From positions 248,001 to 312,000 of the forward strand of contig NZ_JAPCZG010000002.1 of the NCBI RefSeq assembly GCF_025938155.1: a stretch of DNA of 64,000 bases, written 5' to 3'. This stretch comes from Novosphingobium sp. KCTC 2891 (GTDB lineage: Bacteria; Pseudomonadota; Alphaproteobacteria; Sphingomonadales; Sphingomonadaceae). The number at the start of each line of letters is the position of its first letter. The first letter of the stretch is position 1. Shown here piece by piece: positions 45,550 to 53,920 of this stretch. The notes under the pieces are model-generated. The model saw only the letters and a program-made list of their open reading frames with translations, ran no database searches and was not told where the DNA came from. The position numbers and the translations under genes are program-made.

Positions 45550-46518
45550 ATGGCAAGTCGCATTCACAGGATTCTCGCCGCCGCGCTTCTCGCAGTGCCG
45601 GCACTCGCAGCAACCCCGGTCGCGGTGCAGAGCCGCGCCCCGGTGGCGGTGCAGGACCAGCGCGATCTGGAAATCCAGCAGCGCGTCGCGGCCATCGTGG
45701 CGCAGGGTCGGGGCCGGATCGGCGTGGCCGCGATGGACCTCGATGGCGGCGGGCAGATCCTCGTCAACGGCGATATGCCCTTCCCGATGGCCAGCACAGC
45801 CAAGGTCGCGGTCGCCGCCACGTTCCTCGAAGGCGTGGAGCAGGGCCGCTTCCGGCTCGACCAGCAGTTGCCGATGATGATGCCCGTGACAGAACCCGTC
45901 AGCGCGCGCAGCGCGGCGGCGCCGCTGCGCCCCGGTCAGGTGCTGACCGCGCAGGGCCTGATGGAATTGATGATCACCCGCAGCAACAACCACGCCACCG
46001 ACGGCCTGATCACCGCGGTGGGCGGCATCGGCCCGGTCAATGCGTGGCTGACGCGCAATGGAATCGTCGGCCAGCGGCTGGACAGCACGATGGCCACGCT
46101 GGTGCGCGACGATGGCCGGGTCAATCCGGCGACCACGATCGACACCCGCACCAGCAGCACCCCGCGCGCGATGGTCGCCCTGCTTGGCGCGATCGACCGT
46201 GGCGGCGTGCTTTCCCCGCAGAGCCGCGCCGTGCTGCTCGATACGATGACCCGCACCAGCACGGGCAAGAACCGCATCCGCGCAGGCCTGCCCGAAGGAA
46301 CGCTGGTGGCGCACAAGACCGGCACGCTGGCCGGCGTGACCGACGATGTCGGGATCGTCCGCCTGCCCGACGGACGCCACCTGGCGGTAGCCATTTTCGT
46401 GACCGGCCCCGAAAGCCACACCGTCCACGCCAACCTGATCGCGCAGATCACGCGCACGCTCTACGATGGCTACAGCCAGCCCGCCACGCGCGGCGCGCAG
46501 GAAATCGTCCGGCGCTGA
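45550..46518 (+). CDS. Class A beta-lactamase-like serine hydrolase
   Basis: A 322-residue secreted protein of the class A beta-lactamase fold. After a signal peptide ending near LAAT, the active-site motifs are S82-T-A-K85, S145-N-N147 (in place of SDN) and K256-T-G. In the omega-loop position the general base Glu is replaced by Asp: D188-G-R-V-N192 aligns with E166-x-x-L-N170. With these changes beta-lactam hydrolysis may be poor, and a peptidase or penicillin-binding role is possible. It is transcribed alone and ends in a terminator. Confidence 0.85.
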   Translation: MASRIHRILAAALLAVPALAATPVAVQSRAPVAVQDQRDLEIQQRVAAIVAQGRGRIGVAAMDLDGGGQILVNGDMPFPMASTAKVAVAATFLEGVEQGRFRLDQQLPMMMPVTEPVSARSAAAPLRPGQVLTAQGLMELMITRSNNHATDGLITAVGGIGPVNAWLTRNGIVGQRLDSTMATLVRDDGRVNPATTIDTRTSSTPRAMVALLGAIDRGGVLSPQSRAVLLDTMTRTSTGKNRIRAGLPEGTLVAHKTGTLAGVTDDVGIVRLPDGRHLAVAIFVTGPESHTVHANLIAQITRTLYDGYSQPATRGAQEIVRR

Positions 46519-46558
46519 CCTTCCCGGCGACGGGGTGACGAGAGGCTGACAAGGAAAA

Positions 46559-46581
46559 GGGCGCCGTCCGGCGCCCTTTTT
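46559..46581 (+). terminator. Intrinsic terminator of the serine hydrolase gene
   Basis: Arms GGGCGCC and GGCGCCC around GTCC are followed by five T, 40 bases after the stop of the serine hydrolase gene. Confidence 0.88.
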
Positions 46582-46681
46582 CGTTGCGGCTGCCGTTTGC
46601 GAACTCTGACGGGTGGCCGCCCCGCACATCCGCAAAGCCCGCACATCCACAAGATCGTCGCGCAGAGATCGCCGCACAAAG

Positions 46682-46716
46682 AAAAAGGGGCACGGCCGCG
46701 CGCGCGACCATGCCCC
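46682..46716 (-). terminator. Intrinsic terminator of the Ala-rich lipoprotein gene
   Basis: On the minus strand GGGGCA and TGCCCC close a long G/C-rich hairpin, followed by five T. It starts 30 bases after the stop of the gene at 46747-46956. Confidence 0.82.
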
Positions 46717-46746
46717 CTATCCGTAACCTGCCCTTGCGGGCGGGGA

Positions 46747-46956
46747 TTACATCTTCGCGGCTTCGCTCGCGTCAGCAGCGGCTTCCGAAGCCGAGGCGCT
46801 GGCGTCGACAGCGGCGCCCGAAGCGTCAGCAGCGGCGTCCGAAGCGTCGGCAGCAGCTTCGGTGGCAGCTTCGGTGGCTTCTTCAGCCGGCTTTTCCGAG
46901 CAACCGGCGAGGGCGAAGGCGGTGCCGGCGACAGCGGCGAGGATGAGCTTGCGCAT
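46747..46956 (-). CDS. Small Ala-rich lipoprotein
   Basis: A 69-residue predicted lipoprotein. The signal peptide ends in the lipobox LAGC at about residue 19. The mature part is built almost only from Ala, Glu, Asp and Ser in short repeats (EAATEAAADASDAAADAS). This pattern favours a helical or coiled-coil rod like Lpp, although heptad hydrophobic residues other than Ala are missing. It is single and has its own terminator. A spacer or cell-envelope structural role is likely but not shown. Confidence 0.8.
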   Translation of the reverse strand: MRKLILAAVAGTAFALAGCSEKPAEEATEAATEAAADASDAAADASGAAVDASASASEAAADASEAAKM

Positions 46957-47277
46957 GCGTTACAATCCCTGGATTGAAGTGAACCGCGCCGGGCAAGCAG
47001 CCCGCCGCAAAGCCTACTCTGGCGGTAGACTTCCAGACCCAATTAATCGGCAATTCATCGGCTTGCAAGCGTTAGACGTATGCGTGCCAACCCCGGTTTC
47101 CTATAGCGCGGAAGGGGAAGGCTTTTTTCCGGCGGTTTTCCGCGCGATAAAACGCCCCCGGAAAGCGCCGAACCGTTGCCAGCTGCAACCCATCGGACAC
47201 GTCACGGGCCTATCGGACGGCGCTTCGTGCCGGAGAGACGCTTTCGCATCCCGGCCCCGCGCGCTACACGCAGGCCC
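46957..47277. other. Gene-free divergent promoter region of the Ala-rich lipoprotein and polA
   Basis: About 320 bases without a convincing gene. It must hold the promoters of both divergent neighbours. On the minus strand TTGCAA and TAATTG, 17 bases apart, at about 47052-47080 form a possible sigma-70 promoter for the lipoprotein. I see no strong repeat or RNA structure. Confidence 0.4.
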
Positions 47278-50151
47278 ATGGACAGTCCCGCCACGCCCCA
47301 CCGTCATCTCTACCTCGTCGACGGATCGGCCTACATCTTCCGCGCCTATCACCGGCTGCCTCCGCTCACCAATCCGCGCGGCGTGCCGGTCGGCGCAGTC
47401 TACGGTTACACCACGATGCTGTGGAAGCTGGCGGAAGACCTGCACAAGGCGGATGGCCCCACCCATCTCGCGGTCATCCTCGACAAGGGCTCGACCACGT
47501 TCCGCAATGCGCTCTACGATCAGTACAAGGCCAACCGCCCGCCCCCGCCAGAGGATCTGGTCCCGCAGTTCCCGCTGATCCGCGACGCCACGCGCGCTTT
47601 CAGCCTCCCCTGCATCGAGGAGGACGATCTCGAGGCGGACGATCTCATCGCCGCCTACGCCCGCGCCGCCACCGCGCAGGGCTGGGATGTCACCATCGTC
47701 TCGTCCGACAAGGACCTGATGCAGCTCGTCGGCCAGTGCGGCATCGGCGGCGGCTGCGTCGACATGCTCGATACGATGAAGAACCAGCGCATCGGCATTC
47801 CCGAAGTGATCGAGAAGTTCGGCGTTCCGCCCGAAAAGGTCGGCGACGTGCTGGCGCTGATGGGCGACGCGGTGGACAACGTCCCCGGCATCCGCGGCAT
47901 CGGCCCCAAGACTGCGACCAAGCTGATCCAGGAGCACGGCGACCTCGAATCCGCACTCGCCGCCGCGCCGGGGATGAAGGCCGGCAAGCTGCGCGACAGC
48001 CTGATCGAGCAGGCCGACATGGCGCGCCTTTCGCGCACGCTGGTCGCGCTCAAGGAAGACTGCGCGCTGCCGATCCCGCTCGAAGACTTCGAGCTGACCG
48101 CGATCCCGCCCGATCCGCTGGCCGCCTTCCTGACCGAACACGGCTTCACCAGCCTGCTGCGCAAGCTGGGCGGCGGCGCATCCGCCCCGGCCTCGGGCGC
48201 GCCTGCGCTGCAAGCCGGCGCCGGTGCAGGCGCGGACGCCGGCGATGCCCCGGCGCAGGACGCCAGCCGCCAGCCGCTGCCCGAATGGCCCGCCGTCGAG
48301 CGCGGCGCCTATGCCTGCGTCCAGTCCATGGGCGAGCTTCACCAATGGATCGCCCGCGCCTTCGAAGCGCGCGTGGTCGCGGTCGATACCGAAACCAGCG
48401 CGCTCGATTCCATGCGCGCCGATCTCGTCGGCGTCAGCCTCGCGCTCGGTCCCAACGATGCCTGCTACATCCCGCTGGGCCACCGGGGCAGCGACATGTT
48501 CTCCGAAGCTCCGCTGCAGATGGACAAGACGGAGGCGCTCGCCGCGCTGAAGCCGCTGCTGGAAAGCGAGGCGGTGCTCAAGGTCGGCCAGAACGTGAAG
48601 TACGACATCACGATTCTCGCCCGCGCCGGCGAAGCGGTGGGTGGCATCACCATGGCGCCGGTGGACGATACCATGGTGATGAGCTTCTGCCTCGATGCCG
48701 GGCGCAGCGAGACGGGCCTTGCTGGCCACGGCATGGACGAGCTGTCCGACAAGCACCTCGGCCACGCCACGATGAAGTTCAAGGACCTGTGCGGCACCGG
48801 CAAGAAGGCGATCTCGTTCGCCGAAGTGCCGCTGGCGGACGCCACGCGCTATGCCGCAGAGGACGCGGACGTGACCTGGCGCCTCCACCGCCTGTTCGCC
48901 CCGCGCCTCGCCGACGAGGGCGGCACGCGCATCTACCAGCGCGTCGACCGGCCGCTGGTGCCCGTGGTGGCGGGGATGGAGCGCCACGGCATCAAGGTCG
49001 ACCGCGCGCGCCTCTCGGGGCTGTCCACCGAGTTCGCCCATTCGATCGCCGCGCTCGAAACCCGCATCCACGAAAAGTGCGGTGGCCCCTTCACCATCGG
49101 CAGCCCCAAGCAGCTGGGCGACGTCCTGTTCGACAAGCTGGGCTACAAGGGCGGCAAGAAGGGCAAGAGCGGGCAATATTCCACCGACCAGTCGGTGCTG
49201 GAAACCCTCGCCGGCCAGGGCGCCGAAGTCGCCACGCTGGTGCTCGAATGGCGCCAGCTGTCCAAGCTCAAGTCGACCTATACCGACGCACTGCAAGCCG
49301 CGATCAATCCTGAAACCGGCCGCGTCCACACCAGCTACAGCCTGGTCGGCGCGCAGACCGGGCGCCTGTCATCGAACGATCCCAACCTGCAGAACATCCC
49401 GATCCGCACAGAGATCGGCCGCCAGATCCGCGATGCCTTCGTGGCAGAGCCGGGCAACGTGCTGCTCGCGGCCGACTACAGCCAGATCGAACTGCGCCTT
49501 GCAGCGCACATGGCCGACGTGCCCGCGCTGAAGGACGCCTTCGCACAGGGCGAGGACATCCACGCGCGCACCGCGATGGAGATGTTTGGCGTGGTCGACC
49601 GCGACACGCGCGGCCGGGCCAAGACGATCAACTTCGCCATTCTCTACGGCATCAGCCGCTGGGGCCTCGGCGGCCGTCTGGGCGTCACCGCGGAAGAGGC
49701 GCAGGCCATGATCGACCGCTATTTCGAACGCTTCCCGGGCATCCAGCGCTACATCCTCGAAACGCTGGAGCAAGTGCGCGAGCGCGGCTATTCGGAAACG
49801 CTGTTCGGCCGCAAGACGTGGTTCCCGCGCATCAATTCCAAGAACCAGGCCGAACGCCAGGGCAGCGAGCGCGCCGCGATCAACGCGCCGATCCAGGGCA
49901 CCAGCGCCGATATCATCAAGCGCGCCATGGTCCGCATGATGCCCGCGCTCGAAGCGGCGGGGCTCGGCCATGTGCGGATGCTGCTGCAGGTGCACGACGA
50001 ACTGGTGTTCGAACTGCCCGAAGCCGACGTGGAGCGCGCCCGCCCGGTGATCGAGGCGGTGATGGCCCGCGCAGCCGAGCCTGCGGTCAGCCTCACCGTG
50101 CCGCTGGGCGTGGAGATCGGCACGGGCCCGTCATGGGGCGCGGCGCACTGA
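47278..50151 (+). CDS. polA: DNA polymerase I
   Basis: A 957-residue DNA polymerase I for repair and Okazaki-fragment processing. Residues 1-290 are the 5'-3' exonuclease (YLVDGSAYIFRAYH; SSDKDLMQLV). Residues about 340-530 are the 3'-5' exonuclease, which keeps its acidic site in AVDTETSALDS, so proofreading is likely intact. The polymerase part has motif A DYSQIELRLAAH, motif B RGRAKTINFAILYGIS and motif C QVHDELVFE. The ATG at 47278 gives the normal start; the frame stays open upstream without family match. It is convergent with the next gene, 16 bases away. Confidence 0.97.
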   Translation: MDSPATPHRHLYLVDGSAYIFRAYHRLPPLTNPRGVPVGAVYGYTTMLWKLAEDLHKADGPTHLAVILDKGSTTFRNALYDQYKANRPPPPEDLVPQFPLIRDATRAFSLPCIEEDDLEADDLIAAYARAATAQGWDVTIVSSDKDLMQLVGQCGIGGGCVDMLDTMKNQRIGIPEVIEKFGVPPEKVGDVLALMGDAVDNVPGIRGIGPKTATKLIQEHGDLESALAAAPGMKAGKLRDSLIEQADMARLSRTLVALKEDCALPIPLEDFELTAIPPDPLAAFLTEHGFTSLLRKLGGGASAPASGAPALQAGAGAGADAGDAPAQDASRQPLPEWPAVERGAYACVQSMGELHQWIARAFEARVVAVDTETSALDSMRADLVGVSLALGPNDACYIPLGHRGSDMFSEAPLQMDKTEALAALKPLLESEAVLKVGQNVKYDITILARAGEAVGGITMAPVDDTMVMSFCLDAGRSETGLAGHGMDELSDKHLGHATMKFKDLCGTGKKAISFAEVPLADATRYAAEDADVTWRLHRLFAPRLADEGGTRIYQRVDRPLVPVVAGMERHGIKVDRARLSGLSTEFAHSIAALETRIHEKCGGPFTIGSPKQLGDVLFDKLGYKGGKKGKSGQYSTDQSVLETLAGQGAEVATLVLEWRQLSKLKSTYTDALQAAINPETGRVHTSYSLVGAQTGRLSSNDPNLQNIPIRTEIGRQIRDAFVAEPGNVLLAADYSQIELRLAAHMADVPALKDAFAQGEDIHARTAMEMFGVVDRDTRGRAKTINFAILYGISRWGLGGRLGVTAEEAQAMIDRYFERFPGIQRYILETLEQVRERGYSETLFGRKTWFPRINSKNQAERQGSERAAINAPIQGTSADIIKRAMVRMMPALEAAGLGHVRMLLQVHDELVFELPEADVERARPVIEAVMARAAEPAVSLTVPLGVEIGTGPSWGAAH

Positions 50152-50167
50152 TCCGTCGCGGCGCTCC

Positions 50168-50938
50168 CTAAGGACGCGCGTCCAGCGCGGCGTAGCGGGC
50201 GATGTCGCCGGTGTGCAGCCACAGCGCCTGCTCGTTGGGCACCGAATTGGTCAGCGCATAGAACGCCCTGGCCGTCGGCAGCGGCATCCCCATCTCGTGG
50301 TAATAGGCCACGTAGTTGCGGTTGACCGCAGAGTTCTCGCCGAAGTCGGTGGGCCGCAGCCCGTCCTCGTCCAGCCAGGCGTGGACGGCGAAGGCGGCGT
50401 CGGCGGACGCCGTGCGGCGTACGCCCGCCAGGAACAGGTCGACTGCGCCCGAACGCACCGATCCACCCGGCGGCACGTCGGTCGCAATCCCGCGCGCATG
50501 GATCATCCGGCCGAGCGCGAGATTGGCGTTGTCGTCCACCGTGCCGGGGCAATCGGCCAGTTCGAGCACGCGGATGCCGGGATAGGCGCGCAGCATCCGC
50601 AGGAAATGGCGCGGCGCGCTCGTATCGGTTTCACGCACCAGCGCCGCCCGCGTGCCATCCAGCACCGCGAAAGGCCCGAAGCGCGCAATCGCCGCTTCGG
50701 CATGCGGCGCCTCGAACGACGCGGGCAGCAACCGGTCGCTGCCCCCGCCAGCGGGGGCGTCCGCCTGCGGCCCCTCATCATTACCGGCGCCGTCCTCCAC
50801 CCAGGTCTCGGTGGTTTCGGTCCAGCGCACACCGCGCTCGTCCACCCAGCTGCGCGTGGTAACCTCGCGCGCGGACGATGGCGCGGCCGCGCCGAGCGCG
50901 AGCAGCACAAATGAAAGGGCAAGGAGGATCCGGCGCAT
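50168..50938 (-). CDS. Predicted periplasmic protein, ClpP-like fold candidate
   Basis: A 256-residue protein with a signal peptide (LLALSFVLLALGAAAPSSA). The middle contains ADCPGTVDDNANLALGR, a GGSVRSGAVDLFLAGVRR stretch and FAVHAWLDEDG. This order resembles the COG3904-type periplasmic proteins of the ClpP/crotonase fold, but the usual catalytic Ser-containing CASAC motif is not obvious. The C-terminal part is Tyr- and Met-rich. The function is unknown. It is convergent with polA. Confidence 0.6.
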   Translation of the reverse strand: MRRILLALSFVLLALGAAAPSSAREVTTRSWVDERGVRWTETTETWVEDGAGNDEGPQADAPAGGGSDRLLPASFEAPHAEAAIARFGPFAVLDGTRAALVRETDTSAPRHFLRMLRAYPGIRVLELADCPGTVDDNANLALGRMIHARGIATDVPPGGSVRSGAVDLFLAGVRRTASADAAFAVHAWLDEDGLRPTDFGENSAVNRNYVAYYHEMGMPLPTARAFYALTNSVPNEQALWLHTGDIARYAALDARP

Positions 50939-51126
50939 CCCCGCCAGACTCGCCCCCGGCCGCCTTGCAAAGACGAAAGGAACGCCGTTTATGCGGGATG
51001 ATCGAACAAGGCTAACGCCGCCTTAGCCATGCGATCTCGGCCATTTTGGCGGCATCGGCTTCACAGCCCCCACACCCCACGTATGAACACGGACCGCAGC
51101 AATGCGTAGGGGGACACCGGAAAAAC

Positions 51127-52635
51127 ATGGTCGCGCTGGTTTCGACAGTCGCCTACCTCGGGCTGGAGGCACGCGCGGTGGAAGTGCAGTGCCAGCTCGC
51201 CCCCGGCCTGCCCGCGTTCCGCGTCGTCGGCCTGCCGGACAAGGCCGTGGGCGAAAGCCGCGAGCGCGTTCATTCCGCGCTGGCCGCGCTCGGCCTCGCG
51301 CTTCCGCCCAAGCGGATCACGGTCAATCTCTCGCCTGCCGACCTGCCCAAGGAAGGCTCGCACTATGATCTGCCGATTGCGCTCGCCCTGCTGGCCGCGA
51401 TGGGCGTGGTCGACCGCGAAGGGCTGGCGGACTACGTCGCGGTGGGCGAACTGGCGCTCGACGGGCGGATCATCGCCAGTCCCGGCGTGCTGCTGGCCGC
51501 GCTCCATGCCAGCGCGGCGGACAAGGGCCTGATCTGCCCCGCCGGACAGGGCGCGGAAGCGCGCTGGGCCAGCGGGATCGACGTGGTGGCCGCGCCCGAT
51601 CTCGTCTCGCTGCTCAACCACCTGAAGGGCACGCAGCGCCTGCCTCCGCCGCTTCCGGGCGAGGCAGAGTCGCCGCGCCGCATGGCAGACCTGCGGCAGG
51701 TGAAAGGGCAGGAAGTGGCCAAGCGCGCGCTGGAGATCGCGGCGGCCGGCGGGCACAACCTCCTGATGGTGGGCCCTCCCGGCGCGGGCAAGTCGCTGAT
51801 GGCATCGTGCCTGCCGGGCATCCTGCCCGAACTGACTCCCGCCGAAGCGCTCGAAACCTCGATGGTCGCGTCGGTGGCGGGGCTGCTCGAAGACGGCCGG
51901 ATCAGCCGCGCGCGCCCGTTCCGCAGCCCGCACCACTCCGCCTCCATGGCCGCCCTGACCGGCGGCGGGCTGAAAGTGCGGCCGGGCGAAGTCAGCCTCG
52001 CCCATCTCGGCGTGCTGTTCCTGGATGAACTGCCCGAATTCCAGCGCGCGGTGCTCGATTCGCTGCGCCAGCCGCTGGAAACCGGCGAAGTCACCGTGGC
52101 GCGTGCCAATGCCCACGTCACTTTCCCGGCGCGGGTCCAGCTGATCGCGGCGATGAACCCCTGCCGCTGCGGCCATCTCGGCGATCCCGCGCTGGGGTGC
52201 AGCCGCGCGCCGAAGTGCGCGGGCGATTATCAGTCCAAGGTATCGGGTCCGTTGCTCGACCGGATCGATCTGCACGTCGAAGTCGATCCCGTGTCCGCCG
52301 CCGATCTGGCCCTGCCGCCCCCGGCCGAGGGATCGGACCAGGTCGCGGCGCGGGTTGCCGCCGCCCGCGCGGTGCAGACCGCCCGGCTTGAAGGGACAGG
52401 CCGGCGCAACAATGCCGAACTCGACGGCGACCTGCTCGAACGCTTCGCCACGCCGGATGAAGCCGGGCGCAAACTGCTGGCCCAGGCGGCCGAAGCGATG
52501 CGCCTTTCCGCGCGCAGCTATACCCGGATGCTGCGCGTTTCGCGGACCATCGCCGATCTCGCCGGAGCGCCGCAGGTGGGGCGCATCCATGTCGCCGAAG
52601 CGCTCAGCTACCGCCGCCTCGCGCCCAGGGCCTGA
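51127..52635 (+). CDS. comM: YifB/ComM family Mg-chelatase-like AAA+ ATPase
   Basis: A 502-residue ComM/YifB protein, a helicase-like AAA+ ATPase that promotes integration of incoming DNA during natural transformation. The N-terminal ChlI domain has VVGLPDKAVGESRERVHSAL and NLSPADLPKEGSHYDLPIA. The AAA+ part shows Walker A GPPGAGKSLMA, Walker B GVLFLDELPEF and the Mg-chelatase marks HHSAS and AAMNPCRCG. The ATG at 51127 gives the family N-terminus. No other competence gene is in the window. It is convergent with tRNA-Leu. Confidence 0.93.
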   Translation: MVALVSTVAYLGLEARAVEVQCQLAPGLPAFRVVGLPDKAVGESRERVHSALAALGLALPPKRITVNLSPADLPKEGSHYDLPIALALLAAMGVVDREGLADYVAVGELALDGRIIASPGVLLAALHASAADKGLICPAGQGAEARWASGIDVVAAPDLVSLLNHLKGTQRLPPPLPGEAESPRRMADLRQVKGQEVAKRALEIAAAGGHNLLMVGPPGAGKSLMASCLPGILPELTPAEALETSMVASVAGLLEDGRISRARPFRSPHHSASMAALTGGGLKVRPGEVSLAHLGVLFLDELPEFQRAVLDSLRQPLETGEVTVARANAHVTFPARVQLIAAMNPCRCGHLGDPALGCSRAPKCAGDYQSKVSGPLLDRIDLHVEVDPVSAADLALPPPAEGSDQVAARVAAARAVQTARLEGTGRRNNAELDGDLLERFATPDEAGRKLLAQAAEAMRLSARSYTRMLRVSRTIADLAGAPQVGRIHVAEALSYRRLAPRA

Positions 52636-52652
52636 TCGGGCCAGCCATGATC

Positions 52653-52737
52653 TGGTGCGGACGGCGGGACTCGAACCCGCACGAGCAAAGCTCAAGGGAT
52701 TTTAAGTCCCCGGCGTCTACCATTCCGCCACGTCCGC
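52653..52737 (-). tRNA. tRNA-Leu (anticodon TAA)
   Basis: An 85-nt gene with acceptor arms GCGGACG and CGTCCGC, a type II variable arm as in tRNA-Leu, the T arm GGGTTCGAGTCCC and an encoded CCA end. The anticodon loop ACTTAAAA holds TAA. It lies 18 bases after comM on the opposite strand. No integrase or att duplication is seen next to it. Confidence 0.95.
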
Positions 52738-52766
52738 CCGATCCTGGCACGCGCACGGCAGCGCGC

Positions 52767-52798
52767 GCCGGCGGGCGATTGCACATCGTCCCGCCGGC
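52767..52798. repeat. Strong hairpin between tRNA-Leu and ihfB
   Basis: Arms GCCGGCGGGCGAT and ATCG-T-CCCGCCGGC surround TGCAC, giving at least 13 paired bases with one bulge. There is no T-run. It may close the ihfB transcript or stabilise it. Confidence 0.5.
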
Positions 52799-52867
52799 GG
52801 CAAGCTGGGCCTGTCCGCCGCTCAATGCCGTCCGGGCAAATTTGGCGTGGCTTTCGGGCGGGCCGCC

Positions 52868-53149
52868 CTATTCGGCGTTGAGCCGAACGCGCATTTCCTT
52901 GCCCGGCTTGAAATAGGGCACGCGCTTGCCCGGCACTTCGACTGTTTCGCCAGTGCGCGGGTTGCGGCCCTTGCGCGCATCGCGCTCGCGCGTCGAAAAT
53001 GCGCCAAAGCCGCGCAGTTCCACGCGGCCGCCTTCGGCCAGCCGCTTGGCAATCTCGTCAAAGAACACGTCGACGACGCGCTCGATCTCCTCCGCGCGCA
53101 TCCCCGGACTTTCCTTGGCAAGCGCCTGCAAGAGCTCGGATCTGATCAT
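52868..53149 (-). CDS. ihfB: Integration host factor subunit beta
   Basis: A 93-residue HU/IHF-family DNA-bending protein. It begins [16 protein letters not shown], has [17 protein letters not shown] and the arm [15 protein letters not shown], and ends [13 protein letters not shown], as in IHF-beta. IHF bends DNA at promoters, including sigma-54 ones; rpoN lies at 27462-28982. The ATG at 53149 is the family start; the longer frame upstream is noise. Confidence 0.95.
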   Translation of the reverse strand: MIRSELLQALAKESPGMRAEEIERVVDVFFDEIAKRLAEGGRVELRGFGAFSTRERDARKGRNPRTGETVEVPGKRVPYFKPGKEMRVRLNAE

Positions 53150-53316
53150 CCGTCTATTCCCTCCGCCGATGTCTCGCGACATCCCCATGATCCCACACAC
53201 TTGCGCCCCCATGACCCCCGTCTGGTTGCGCAAGGCAAAAGATTGCCAGAACCGGCCTAGCCGCACAACTTAACGAAGGACATAGGCAGCGCGGTTTTCC
53301 GGGGTAGTCCGACGTC

Positions 53317-53667
53317 TCAATATTGCCGGGCCACATCAAGCAATTGGTCCGGATCAATACCCAGCCGGCGCATCCGCACGACGATCTCGGGCCACTCCGT
53401 GTCCAGGAACGCCGTGCGCATCCGCTGGCGCAGCGCGTCCGCCGCGCCCGGCGCGACGAACATGCCGATGCCGCGCTGCACGGTGACCAGCCCCTCGTCC
53501 TGGAAATGCTGGTAGGCCTTGGCCGCGGTCAGCGGATTGGCGCCTTGCGCAGCGGCGAAGGCGCGAACCGAGGGCAGCATCGCGCCCTCGGGATAGATCC
53601 CGTCGATGATCGCGGCAGCGATCATGTCGCGCAGCTTGATGTGGATCGGGACCGCTTTGAGGCTCAT
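53317..53667 (-). CDS. GntR family regulator, YtrA type
   Basis: A 116-residue regulator with an N-terminal GntR winged helix (PIHIKLRDMIAAAIIDGIY; LPSVRAFAAAQGANPLTAAKAY; LVTVQRGIGMFV) and only about 45 further residues. This short form is the YtrA subfamily, which usually controls adjacent transporter genes. The 8-bp palindrome TAGCGCTA at 53680-53687 lies 13-20 bases upstream of its start. The POT transporter at 53921 is divergent, so co-regulation is possible. Confidence 0.9.
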   Translation of the reverse strand: MSLKAVPIHIKLRDMIAAAIIDGIYPEGAMLPSVRAFAAAQGANPLTAAKAYQHFQDEGLVTVQRGIGMFVAPGAADALRQRMRTAFLDTEWPEIVVRMRRLGIDPDQLLDVARQY

Positions 53668-53679
53668 GGCGGTGCACTA

Positions 53680-53687
53680 TAGCGCTA
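53680..53687. promoter_or_regulatory. TAGCGCTA palindrome before the GntR gene
   Basis: The palindrome overlaps a TATAGT-like -10 element on the minus strand, immediately before the GntR start. It fits an autoregulatory operator, but it is short and the evidence is weak. Confidence 0.3.
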
Positions 53688-53920
53688 ACACACTTGCTCC
53701 GGCAATCGCCGCGCCCGTAACAAAATTGCCAGCGGACCGCTCCGCGCACCGCCCGGATTGCGGGGCTGGCGCCTTGCCACGCACGATCATGGCCAACCGG
53801 TTTCCGACGCAATTAGTTCCTTCCCAAACCGCGCATTCGCGCTAGTCTGGCGGCTTTTCCGGCGGGGTCCGGGCGCGCTTTGCGCCGCGCCGGCAACGAT
53901 AATGGGGAGCGGTTTTCCTG

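Noticed and set aside
52653..52737. tRNA-Leu as an integration site for a mobile element
   Set aside because: No integrase, direct repeat of the tRNA end or change in gene style is seen on either side.
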